The position numbers were made by a program, and so were the translations under genes. From Datisca glomerata (taxonomy: Eukaryota; Streptophyta; Magnoliopsida; Cucurbitales; Datiscaceae): a DNA stretch of 64,000 nucleotides. The number at the start of each line of letters is the position of its first letter. Position 1 is the stretch's first letter. The stretch is taken from contig QANY01008571.1 of assembly GCA_003255025.1 (NCBI GenBank), forward strand, positions 430,452 through 494,451, read 5' to 3'. This document shows positions 47,335-59,071 of the stretch, one piece after another. Under the pieces are notes generated by a model. That model was not told the origin of the DNA, ran no database searches, and saw nothing but the letters and a program-made list of their open reading frames with translations.

Positions 47335-48078
47335 ATGGTTCCTTCGGGGCCACCCACTCCAATTGGTAATGCACATTCTGTTCCTCCTTTATTGCTGCGA
47401 TCAAATTCTGGAATGGTGGGAGCTCAAGGTGGTCCACTGCCTTCCCAGGCGGGTTTTCCTTCACTTGTGTCACCTCACTCTCAATTTAATAATGTGAATA
47501 TGCTTGGTAACATGTCCAACGTGTCTTCTCATCTTAATCAGTCTTTCGGAGAGGCGGTTCCGAATTCTGGGCTTCAAGGTCCGGGCAGTACCCAGCGACA
47601 AGGTATTGCAACTGGTTCTGAATCGGATCCTCTTTCTAGTGTTGGCAATCGAATGACTTTTAACAATCCTTCATCATCATTTGTAGCATCAAACATGGCA
47701 AAGGCTGGTTCCTCAGGTCAAGGTCAGGGCTCTCAATTTTCAAACCTTTCTAGTAGTCAACTGTTATCGGATCAACTATCATCCCAACAACTCGATCAAA
47801 ATTTCCAGCCGGGCCAGAATTCAATGCAACCATTTTCTGCCTCTAACAATAACCAGCAACAACAATTTCAAGGAATTCGAGGAGGCATTGTACCCATCAA
47901 GTTAGAGCCCCAAGTGAGTAACAACGATCAGCACGGGCAGCCTCTACAGCAGCAATCGTTAAGAAATCTTGCTTCAGTGAAATTGGAGCCACAGCAACAT
48001 CAGCCAATGAGAACCTTGTCTTCTGTAAAGTTGGAACCCCAACAATCTGACCAGTCTCCGTTTCTACATCAACAACAA

Positions 48079-48117
<39 letters not shown>

Positions 48118-51100
48118 CAGTTCTTACATATGTCGAGGCAGACCTCTCAGGCTGCTGCTGCCCAGATTAATCATTTGCATCAGCAGAGACTCTTACAACT
48201 GCAACAACAACACCAGCAACAGCAACTCTTGAAGGCTATGCCTCAACAGCGGCCCCAGTTACAACAGCAGTTTCAATTACAAAATCAACCATTGAGACCT
48301 CATGTTAAACAAGTATATGAACCTGGGATGTGTGCTAGGCGTTTGACGCATTACATGTATCAGCAACAACACAGACCTGAAGTAAGATTACATTTCTGTG
48401 TTTCTTTTGAGTATCTAAAGAGGGACCTCTACAGTCTTTGATTATGTTTAATTTTGTGTAGGACAACAATATTGAATTCTGGAGGAAATTTGTGGCTGAG
48501 TACTTTGCTCCCCATGCCAAAAAGAAATGGTGTGTTTCAATGTATGGAAGTGGTCGACAAACTACTGGGGTTTTTCCTCAGGTATGATTCGAGAATAAAC
48601 TTGTGACTTTTGAACATTGAGGCCCTAATTTGACCCAAAACAAATTGTTGTCTTGAATTGTAAATAGAAGAGCAGCCAAATGTTCGGACAACCTACATCT
48701 GTATTTTTTCCTCTCCAAGGTTATATTCTACTGATATAGAGAAAAGTTGCTATCATATTTGTTCCAATACAATTAATTATTCTCAATAAAAATCCGCAAG
48801 ACATGTTGTTAGCATCATTTTCTGTTATGGTGTAGATGGATATTTGTAATTGATCTTTTTATGCAAATGTTTCAGGATGAATGGCATTGTGAGATATGCA
48901 ATCACAAGCCTGGTCGTGGTTTCGGTATGTTATGTTAGTCTATTGAAACTTATATTTTGCCTTATATTACTACATGTAGTAGTTTTCTTCGTGTTGACCG
49001 TTTAAATTAGTTGTTTTGTTGACCGACTTTTGTTGTTGTTTCTTCTTAACAGTAGAGTTAATCTTGTGCTATATGCATGTGTAGCTTTTTAAGGAATCCC
49101 ATTTCGAATGCAATCTCAATATTTTTCATGTTAACAGAAGCAACTGCAGAGGTGCTTCCCAGGCTTTTCAAAATTAAATATGAAAGTGGTACTCTGGAAG
49201 AACTACTTTATGTTGATATGCCAAGCGAATATTATAATTCATCGGGACAGATAGTTCTAGATTATGCAAAAGCAATTCAAGAAAGTGTTTTTGAGCAGCT
49301 TCGTGTTGTTCGCGATGGCCAGCTTCGCATTGTTTTTTCTCCGGAATTAAAGGTAGATCAGAGAAATATCTTTTTGCATTTCAGAATCTATTTTCCTCAT
49401 TAGGCGCTAATTTTCATGTTTCTCCTGGATCATTGTCTTTTCTATTCAGATATGCTCGTGGGAATTTTGTGCACGGCGTCATGAAGAGCTTATACCTCGA
49501 AGACTACTGATACCTCAGGTTAATGATTATTTATTACTTGTCGGAGCAATCTTCTCTGCTTGGTGGCAAATTTCTTAGAAAAGAATAGAACACCTAAAGC
49601 AATGAAACGTCATATCATGTAATTTTGTTATCATCTACAGTAATGGAGCTTTTAGATATTGGATCTTGCCATTTTAATCATAAATTAAAATTTCTGTTGC
49701 CTGAGGCTCTTCCGGATCATCTAATGAAGAACAGCCTTGCAGTGTCCCTCCAACACCAATAAGTTTAAGCTATTTATCCTACCTGTTATGCAACTCATTT
49801 GGATTGCTTTCAACCTAAGAGATTTGTTTCTTCACTTCAAACATACAACACTTTTCTAAGACTGTATGGTTGTGTGTGAAGGCAAGAAATTGAAGGCTTG
49901 AAAGCCTTATAATGAATTCTGAGATGCAATATAAGAATTTAGCCATCTAATACTCAAATATTTCTGTTGGTTTGTTTTATCCAACCATGGAATGTTGCTG
50001 ATGTATGCTTAGTTTTAATATTCCCTTTTTGGGTTACTTTGTATAACTCTTGTGTGAGATCAGTGGGGGGTTCTTGGATGAAAGGTGTATTAATGAGTAA
50101 TGAGCGTGTTAGCTTTAAAGCAGTTGAAAAGCTGTGTCTTAGGGCTGCAACTTCCTGGGTTAAATCCGTTGAGAGGATTTAGAGGACTAACCTTGTTTGA
50201 TCTCCTAGACCAAAGAGATGCACTTTCTAGAAAGTTTAGGAAGATTCGTATCATCTTTCACAAGTTGTACTTGTAATCGGTCTTTGGTTGTCTGCTCTCA
50301 TGGCTTCTTTTCTCTTGGGATATTTAGCTAGAAAGATATCAACGGTTTTCTGAAAACAATTGTATACAGTGTAGAACTTGATAAAGATTGCATTTTATTG
50401 CTTTACTTTGTCACTATTTTAACTGGTGTTTCTGTGTTCTTTGACCTCACTTTTTGTGACCCACTTTTCTTTTTGTGTTTCATGTGTTTTTATGGTTTGC
50501 TCTTCTGGTGGAAGGACTACTTATCACTCTACCCTTGTGCTATTTTTATTTGTTGTCGATGAACACTCTTCTTATTAGATTGATAAAATGTGATTTGTAG
50601 GTTAGTCAGCTTGGAGTAGTAGCTCAAAAGTATCAGACTGCTGTGCAAAATGTACCATCCAACTTATCTTATCCAGAATTGCAAACTAATTGTAATGTGT
50701 ATGTTCTTTCCTTATGTATTTATTTAATTTTGAAGAAAGTATATACCCATCATGCATTCTTTTATTTTTCTTTTAAGAGAGAACTGTGGCTGGTCAATTG
50801 GTCCAATATACCCCTCTGCTATTATATCTTGAATGTCAAAGATGATTTTCTCACTATGTGCATTTTTTAATATAACATTTAAATACTCATCCCTGTTCTA
50901 TAAAAAACATCGAATCTGTTGTGGATGAGAAATGATAATGATCAAGTGGTTGCCGTTTATAATAACTTTGTAAGTGGTACAAGTTTTGAAATAGTGTCCC
51001 TGAAGGGTTGATTCTTAAGGAAAAAACCTAGATTTATGCTCCAAAAACAATCAAATAAAAGCAACCAACACAAAGTACGAGCTACATAAAGCCTAACAAT

Positions 51101-53959
51101 GTTGTAGGTTCAATTGTGAACTTCACTTTATTCTGATATGACTTTTAGTTTTTGTCAACTAAATTACATATCCATAGTCAAAGGACATCCATTTGCAACT
51201 AAATGATGCTTTTACTGCTGATAGGGCAGATATGCCAAGCACAGAAACTCATTCCCCCGTCTATAGAGGGTGCATATTCTTAGCACAGAACACCCACAAC
51301 AAATATATTGTGGTACTTAGAATAAACTAAACATAGATACATCCACAATCACAGAACACAACTTTTGGATGCCAACAATGGATGAACAGAAAAACACAAC
51401 AGAGAGCATGGGGTTTGGGAACTTTATTTTGAATGAAGCGTGTTTAATTTAAAATTCTGATTTAGGCTTGTGGCATCTGCGCGGCAATTGGCAAAGGCCT
51501 TGGAAGTGCCGTTAGTAAATGATCTAGGATACACCAAGAGATATGTACGGTGCCTTCAGGTAATTTCGTTTATAAACTTGTAATCAATGTGTTACCATGA
51601 CCTTTCTTATTCACCTTTCAATTGAAGTTGTAACCTATTTAGTTTTTGCTCTAAATAATTTGCATGAGGTAATTTCGGCAGACGATATTATTAATACTTA
51701 AAGATAATTTTACTGGAATGTTTATTCAGGATTGAATTTTTTGTTCAAGCCTTCACTTTTAGCGACTGCTCATTGCTCATCTAACATATATCTGTTAGAA
51801 TCTCTTCCATTTATTTTTAATTGGGATTTGCAGATTTAAAAAGCCATGAAAGATTCGTTTTCTTATTCATTTCCTGAATTTACACTCATATCTATCCCAT
51901 GTGTTTAAATTTTAAAACAAATGTTAAGGTGACTTTTGTAGCGTATATTTTAATATTCCTTGATGATCTCGTACTCCATCGGGACAGATAGACTTTCTTT
52001 ATGTGATTTGAGTTGAACTTATTTTTAGTTCAAACTCATCTTTGAAATAACTAAATGCTACCATGTATGCGTGCTGTACTTATGTTTAGTATGAACAAAC
52101 TCCATTAGGCAAATACATGTGTTTCTTGTAGTTACTTTCTTCAAGGCCGTCTGTTACTGAATTTTTTATCCACTAATCAATTCTTTTAAGTTTTTATTCA
52201 AAACTTTTGAACTTGGGCTGTATTAAATTTTGTTGATTTTTGAAGAGGCTGTGCTCTGAAAATATCATCTTTACTAACTTAGTACTTTGGTGGAATGAGC
52301 CGCAAGGGCATGAATCCGATGGAATGCTTTTAACAGATAGGATCCTTGTCAACAAATGGAAGATTCTTTTTAGAATGATTCGTTGATGAGTCAGTTTAAT
52401 GAAAGAGTTATTTTATTGGCCTCCTCTTGGTCCCCAAAGTCGGAAGTTTTTTAATATCCCTTGGCCTTTTTCTGACAATTGAAATCTGTAATGCTTGTAA
52501 TTTGGTTGTAATTTGCTTGTTCTCGTTTTTTTTCAGTTATCAGTTCTTGGTGGATCGCTCATCCTCCAAAATCTGTTCTTATATTCTTTTTTTAATAACA
52601 ACTTTTCTGTTTCCTACCATGAAAAAAACAGATAGGATCCTTTTCAATAGAATTGTATAAAAGTTGACATCAATTCCATTTGGCAATGAGTACTTGTTCT
52701 CATTGTAAAGAGTCTATTTCTTTTGTTGGCTCGAACCCAACTGCTCTTTATGCAATCCTTATCCTTTTTTGTTATCCATCTATCAAATTTCCCCTGCAAC
52801 TAATATCCGTTTGTCAATGATGCAGTACTTAAAAACTTGCTCATATTTGACAATTCATGTTCGAAGGTCTTCTATTTTACGATTGCTAATATATTAAGTT
52901 TATTCGCTGTCTGACTGACCATTCTCTTTTTTCCTTTCAATTTATTCTTGGTACCTTTAGATATCAGAAGTCGTTAATAGTATGAAGGATCTGATTGACT
53001 ACAGCCGAGAAACAGGGACTGGACCGATCGGTAAGCATAGTTTCAATTAAAAGTTCACTCTACTAATTTAACAGCCAGATACTATGGGTTGTTTTCATTA
53101 TTTTATAAATCTTAATAGCTGCCTTTTTGCAGAGAGTTTAGCAAAGTTTCCCCGAAGGACAACTGCTTCACTTGGGTTCCGCAGCCAAACTCAACAGGCT
53201 GAGGAACAGTTACAACATCAGCAGCAACAACAGCCAATGGCTCAAAACTCAAACTGTCACCAAAGCTCGGTCCAGACCGCTAGTAATGGTGTGGCTAGTG
53301 TAAATAACTCGATCAATCAATCATCAGCATCAACCTCCGCAAGCACAATCGTTGGGCTACTACACCAGAATTCCATTAATTCCAGACAGAAAAACTCCAT
53401 GAATAATGCAAGCAGCAGTCCTTACATGGGAAATTCTGTTCAGATTTCATCACCTAGTTCTTCCGGTATGATTTTACAGGCTCAATCTAATCCTTCATCT
53501 TTCCAATCGCCAACACCTTCACCAAACCATCCTCCACAACCATCACATAGTACTATATCAGCTAACAATTCCATGCAACAGCATGTGCTTTCTGCTGAGG
53601 TTGACCCTCAAAGTTCTGTCCAAAAGATCATACAAGAGTATATGATGTCCAATCAGCTTAACGGGACTGGTAATTTTGCTGGTGTTGTTTCGTTAACAAA
53701 TGAGGTGAAAAACGTTATGAACGGGAGTGCAGGTTATGGCTCTGTGAATGGAGGACTTGGTCAGTCAGCCATGGTTAACGGAATGAGGTCTGCAATGGGA
53801 AATAACACAGTTATGAACGGGAGGATAGGAATGGCATCATTTGCGCGGGACCAAAGCATGAATAGTAATCAGCAGCATGATTTGGGAAACCAACTTCTTA
53901 ATGGACTAGGAGTTAATGGTTTCAACAACCTTCAATTTGATTGGAAGCCATCCCCTTGA
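47335..53959 (+). CDS. SEU: SEUSS, LDB-family transcriptional co-regulator
   Basis: SEUSS is a nuclear adaptor. In Arabidopsis it pairs with the corepressor LEUNIG and represses AGAMOUS in outer floral organs. Coding exons: 47335-48381, 48462-48581, 48876-48924, 49138-49352, 49450-49518, 50601-50698, 51466-51559, 52961-53030, 53133-53959. All introns are GT-AG and phases agree, giving 2589 bases or 862 aa, close to the Arabidopsis length (877). The start MVPSGPPTPIG...LLRSNSG is typical. Residues 1-349 are Ser/Gln-rich with 17 consecutive Gln (48070-48120) and three K-L-E-P-Q motifs. The conserved LDB-like core (about 320-590) contains NNIEFWRKFVAEYF, FGxG-like, DEWHCEICNHKPGRGF and SARQLAKALEVPLVNDLGYTKRYVRCLQ. 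The C-terminus is Gln/Ser/Asn-rich. The frame has no breaks. Identification is firm; expression is not known. Confidence 0.97.
48070..48120 (+). repeat. CAG/CAA polyglutamine tract in SEUSS exon 1
   Basis: There are seventeen Gln codons: four CAA, nine CAG, three CAA and one CAG. The pure (CAG)9 centre is the part expected to vary in length. It lies in the transactivation-type Q-rich N-terminus. Confidence 0.97.
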
Positions 53960-54754
53960 AATGCTATATGATCGTCTTGGTGTTGGGGTTCGTGACTATA
54001 TCTATATCTGCTGCTTGTGCAGCAATGTGATTAGCTGAATCGCCCTTGGCCCTGTGAGAGATGGAAGGAGCTGCAAACGGTGAAGCAATTGCAGGGCAAG
54101 CCTCCGCTTTGTGTAATCAGTTATTTATAAATATATAAAAAAGTTGAAAGTTGGTGGCTGATTGTGTTGCTGATGGGGGTAAGTTTTTTTGTGGTTTTCA
54201 TACGTATTATTGAAATTTTCTCCCTTGCCTTCCACTTCACAAATTTCTCCCCCACCCCCTCCTTGGGGTTTGTTTGGTTTTCAAAAGAAAATAGCAATTT
54301 TAAGAAAGAAAAAGATAATTACATGCCCTTGTAAACTCTGAAAGGAAATAGAACTGACTGAAACTTTGCCAACAGCCCTAGAAATTTGCTATTGTGTTGC
54401 TCTGCAATTAGCAAAGTGAGCCGAGTGAGATTGAGATATTTGGTTACTGGTTCTTTGTGTGGGTTATGAAGAACTTATTCATTAAATGAAAGGGATATAA
54501 TTTTTAGGCTTAAAGGACTACTCTCTGACTGTCGTTTGCTATGAGGTAATCTAGATTGCATAAATTTTAAGATAAACTATCTGAATACTTTTTTTTGATT
54601 TAGAAACAATGAAAGAATGAGTTTGTAGAAATCTCGAAATTACCTTCATTTGAGAAATTGAGGTAATATGAAACCCTCCAAAAATTGTGGTGCGTCAACA
54701 TTTCAGGAAGGTTTGCTTTTTTTTTTGTACTTTTAGAAATGAATGAAAACTTTT
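53960..54754 (+). other. SEUSS 3' UTR and downstream spacer
   Basis: The 3' UTR starts after TGA at 53957-53959. A possible polyadenylation region is the AT-rich TTATTTATAAATATATAAAAAAG at about 54121-54143. No other gene was seen before the palindromic element. Confidence 0.5.
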
Positions 54755-55124
54755 GGTTTATTTGTATAAATATATCTTTTTCATTTTTTGTTAGGATTCT
54801 TATACCTCTTTTCAAGAACTTAGAATTTTATACTTTTGACACACTATTATCAACTTTAAGCATGGTAACTCTCTCTTTCCTCATCATTTTTTTCCCTTCT
54901 CTATGCAAAGATTAAATCAATCATGGTTGATAAATACTCACTCCCCCACTCTTAGCTCTCCTTTCAAACTTATTCTTTCTTCTTCAACAAAACGTCTTAT
55001 TCTTCTTCTACTTCTTCTTTATCTTCATCTTTTATTCTTCTTCTGTTGTTTCTTCATTATCTTCTTCTTTTTCTTTTAATCTTCTTCTACTTCTTCGAGA
55101 CTCTGTGATTCATCCTTTTTCAGT

Positions 55125-56400
55125 CAAGTAGTCTCTACTTGAACCCTTCAAGTAATTTTTTTTTACTTCCAGAATTAAAATCAGTACTTGAAGGTTTAAG
55201 TAATCAGATACAACTACTACTTGAACCTTATAAATAGTCATTCTGATTCTCTCACTCATTTATTCAGAGAGTATGTGATTACTTGAAGGGTTCAAGTAGT
55301 TATAAACTATTTGAACTCTTCAAGTAGTGAGTTTAATTATAGAAGTAAAAAAGATATTACGTGAAGGGTTCAAGTAGTTGTTTCTGACTACTTAAAACTT
55401 TCAAGTAATGATTTTGATTCTGAAATTAAAAAAAATATTACTAGAAGAGTTCAAGTAATTGCCTCTGACTACTTGAATTTTTCAAGTAGTGATTTTGATT
55501 CTGCAAGTAAAAAAATATTACTGGAAGGGTTCAAGTAGTTGTATCTAACTACTTGAACTCTTCAAGTGGGGAGTTTGATTCTGGAAGTAAAAAAAATATA
55601 AGGGTTCAACTAGTTGTATCTGACTACTTGAACCCTTTAAGTAGTAATTTTGATTCTGAAAGTAAAAAAAATATTATTTGAAGGGTTCAAGTAGTTGTAA
55701 TTGACTGCTTGAACCTTTTAAGTAGTGAGTTTGATTCTGGAAGTAAAAAAATATTACTTGAAGGATTCAAGTGGTTGTATTTGACTACTTGAACCTTTCA
55801 AATAGTGATTTTATTTCTAGAAGTAAAAAAATATTACTTTAAGTGTTCAAGTAGTTGTATCTGACTACTTGAACCTTTCAAGTAGAGAGTTTGATTCTTA
55901 AAGTAAAAAAAATATTATTTGAAGGGTTGCAATAGTTGCATCTGGTTACTTGATCCCTTTAAGCAGTGAGTTTGATTCTGGAAGTAAAAAAAATATTACT
56001 TGAAGTATTCAAGTAGTCTTACTTTAGGAATCAAACTCTCTACTTAAAGGTTTAAGTAGTCAGATACAACTACTTGAACACTTCAAGTAATATTTTTTTA
56101 CTTCTAAAAACAAAATCACTATTTGAAGGGTTCAAGTAGTTGCATCTGGTTATTTGATCCTTTTAAGTAGTGAGTTTGATTCTGAAAGTAAAAAAAAATA
56201 TTACCTGAAGTATTTAAGTAGTCAGATTCAATTACTTGAACCCTTCAAATAATTAGTTTGATTTGCAGTCAATTTTTCAGTGAGCATGTGACTATTTGAA
56301 GGGTTCAAGTAAGCATTTTTTACTATTTGAATCTTTCAAATAGTTTTTTTCTCTTGAAGTCTGTTGTACAGTAAACTCGTCACTACTTGAAGGGTTCAAG
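55125..56400. repeat. Palindrome array A-left (about 80-bp period)
   Basis: Units follow TACTTGAAGGGTTCAAGTA, a TTGTATCTGAC loop, TACTTGAACCCTTCAAGTA, then a GATTTTGATTCTGGAAGTAA linker with AAAAAATATT. The linker word GAAGTAAAAA recurs at 55504, 55583, 55658, 55739, 55819, 55900 and 55980. Each 19-21-mer is a palindrome around a 3-base centre, and the second is the reverse complement of the first, so units can fold at two levels. Point changes occur in most units. Confidence 0.93.
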
Positions 56401-56740
56401 TAGTGATGCGGACGGTGCAACTTTAGAATTTCTAGAACAAATGGATCGTGGCACGCGCAAGTCAATCTTCTGGAGAGCATAACTTTTGACACAGGAAGAT
56501 CCATGTGGCCCGTGAGATATCAAATCGAATCGTTCGGAGGGTTTACCTGTCGCAGCCTAGTTTCGGATCTCGAATAACTGTTTTAAGTACTTTTGGAGGC
56601 CCGAAATTGGTTTCAGTCGTAATTTTTTGGGCTTTTTTTATAAGATTCAACAGGTTTTGGAAGATCGATTGCTGGAAATCATGCGTAATTCAACAACTTT
56701 TGGTATTGTTAGGGTTTTGTTGAGATTTCCGCTACATCAA
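56401..56740. other. Unique core of element A
   Basis: This is a more GC-balanced, non-repetitive segment beginning GATGCGGACGGTGC. It is homologous and in the same orientation to 61710-61975 in element B. It has a short open plus-strand frame (56505-56723), not shared intact by element B, so it is not called coding. Confidence 0.8.
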
Positions 56741-57245
56741 GTAGTAATTTTATATTACTTGAACCCTTCAAATAATTTTTTTTCCTCCTGAAATTTATTG
56801 TCCAGTAAACTCATCAAGTAGTAAGTTTTTACTACTTGAACCCTTCAAATAGTTTTTGCTTATTGGACAATATGCTTCAAGAGAAAAAATAATCACTTAA
56901 AGGGTTCTAGTATAAAACTTAAAAGAAAAAAAACCCTTGAAAAGTTCAAGTAGTAAAAACTTAATACTTGAGCCATAAAGTAGTGATTTGCTTACTGGAC
57001 AATAGACTTAAAGAGAAAAAAATTTACATGAAGACTTCAAGTAGTATAAAATTACTACTTGATACCTTCAAGTAGTCACTAAAGTTTGAGTTGCTAATTA
57101 ATCAAACAAAAAATAGTCACTTGAAGGGTTCAAGTAGTTATAAACAACTACTTGAACCCTTCAAATAGTCGCATGATATATGAGTGTTGACTGATAATAA
57201 AAAATACTTGAAGGGTTCAGTTGTCATAAAAAACTAATTGAAACC
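56741..57245. repeat. Palindrome array A-right
   Basis: The same TACTTGAA-NNN-TTCAAGTA palindromes, but with the second linker type: TTATTGGACAATATGCTTCA followed by AGAGAAAAAA, as in element B. Units are more diverged than on the left. Confidence 0.88.
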
Positions 57246-57459
57246 TTAAGTAAAAAAAAAAGTTTCGTTGAAAAATAAAGTAAAAAAATAAAATATTATT
57301 AAATTAATTTGACATGTGCTTTGAGAAAGAAAAAAAATGATGAGAGAAGAGAAAGATTAGTTGATGGGTCAGAAATATAAAATTTTTTATTTTCAAAAAG
57401 AGTATAAAAATCTTTAAAGCAAATGAGAGAGATATATTATCCTAAAAACCCAAACTTTT

Positions 57460-59071
57460 TTAATCATTTTTATTTATTTATTTTTGTTTTTAAATATAAT
57501 TAGTAATCTCAAAAGCGTTTTAAAAATTCAAATGATTAGCTTTCCTACTAACAAATTCCACATACTAAATTAGGATCTAACATTTTGCACAACTTGTACA
57601 TGTTTCTAACATACAACAAAAAGTGATCACTATTTTTTTTTATCAATTTTAAGATTCTGATAAGTTAACCTTGTTTTTATATCAAGCGACTACTAAATTT
57701 TGGTCTATTATCTCAATCTTGTCACGGCTTGATGATAGCTTTTCTATATGTTGAGAAAAAAGAAAGATGCTTTCGGGAATTAGTCTTGAAGTGATTTGTT
57801 TGAATGAACTTACGGTGGTTTGGTATTGCGTTATTGAAGATCGTAATTCTTCTGATAATTGAATTATATTGTTTATTTTAACTAATCTTTAAAATTGACA
57901 GCAATCCTAATTTGTTGGTAACCTTAAAGTTATTTCACAAAGATTTATACTTATACTAGACATAACTATTCTAAATCGACATCGCTTATTTTTACCATAC
58001 ACAACTAAATTTATCAATCACGTTTGACCATCAGTTTAATTGTCACATATTTAGTTATCATGCATTTAAAAATATTGTTGTCGAAAATATCATTTTTAAC
58101 TCACTATCATCTTTCTCTACATAACATGCCAAAATTACTACGAGTATCTTTTTCGATACCATTTGTATATTTCAAACAGTTCGCCTCACCTTATTTAGAT
58201 ATTGCAAGTAGTTATTCTAACACTGCTTAAACACGACAAATAGTTAATTAGAGTGTCCAAATAATTCAAGTAGCTACTTACACACTTAGTAATCTGAACA
58301 TTTGACCCTTCAAGTAAATAAGATTGGAAAATCTAGTTCGGTAACGCCTTCCTTAAGCTTTTAGAAGTATGAGTATCATCAATCATTCGTTATCGGGCAG
58401 TCAGGTTGAGCGAACATTGCCCCAAATGCTCAACTTCACCTCAGAAGCGGAACTAAGAACATTAGCAAAAAGGAAGACAAAGGCAAGGCATATGAAAAGC
58501 CAGACAAGTGGGATAAAAAACATACAGCAATGTCATATCAACTAATTTAAAACAAAGATAAAAATATAAAAAACGTGACGTAAATTTGAATTAAAAAGTT
58601 GAAACTGTAAAAGTGGTCAACTTTTCGATTCAAACTGTAAAAATGGTCAGAAAACCTTTTTTGCAAGGATGGCCGAATAAGATAAATAGTTTGTAAATAA
58701 TTATTCACTTCGGTCATTTTTGGCCATTTTTGTAAATAAAAAATTCTGCGGTTTTTTTACTGTTTGAGCAGAAAAATTGACTTTTCCTATCATTTTTCAT
58801 AAAACTTATTTTTCTCATTTTTTTTAATGAAGCCATGCACTACATTCCACGAGTTCATACAAGAAAAAAAAAAGAGAATACATTTATAACATCGTTTGAA
58901 TAATAAATCCATATATGATTATTAATATATCAAATTTTAGATCATATTAGAAAGTTGCAATTATCCATAAAAAAAATTCATAGAAATGTACATATGCAAG
59001 AGAATCAAACAGTAACATTACAAATTGAACATAATAATGCAATATGTGAAATTACTCTCAAAGTTGATCAA
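57460..59071. other. AT-rich spacer
   Basis: No gene was recognised. A few isolated TTCAAGTA words occur near 58265-58315. Bases 58590-58760 contain mirrored GTAAAA-TGGTCA and GGCCATTTTTGTAAATAAA phrases that may be a small MITE. The last ~70 bases are the likely 3' UTR of the thioredoxin gene. Confidence 0.45.

Larger units (their letters stand above)
54755..57450. mobile_element. Palindrome-array element A (TIR/foldback type)
   Basis: The ends GGTTTATTTGTATAAATATA and, inverted, GGTTTTTAGGATAATATATC continue as diverged inverted repeats for about 250 bases. They are flanked by AAAACTTTT (54746-54754) and CAAACTTTT (57451-57459), a 9-bp duplication matching at 8 positions, as Mutator-type elements make. 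The interior is a left palindrome array, a unique core and a right palindrome array. No transposase. Element B at 60.4 kb is its relative. Confidence 0.75.

Noticed and set aside
48335..48520. Minus-strand frames over SEUSS exons
   Set aside because: Antisense shadows of the coding exons with no independent features.
53084..53132. ATG 53084 as start of a separate downstream gene
   Set aside because: The frame runs through the intron acceptor TTTTTGCAG; splicing at 53133 joins it in phase to SEUSS and matches the conserved PIESLAKFPRR junction.
55125..57245. CRISPR array, because short palindromic repeats recur at regular spacing
   Set aside because: Plant nuclear context, linkers are themselves repeated rather than unique spacers, units vary in length, no cas genes, and palindromes occur in inverted pairs.
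58024..58230. 68-codon frame near 58.1 kb
   Set aside because: AT-rich, hydrophobic by composition, no recognisable domain, no splice or promoter context.
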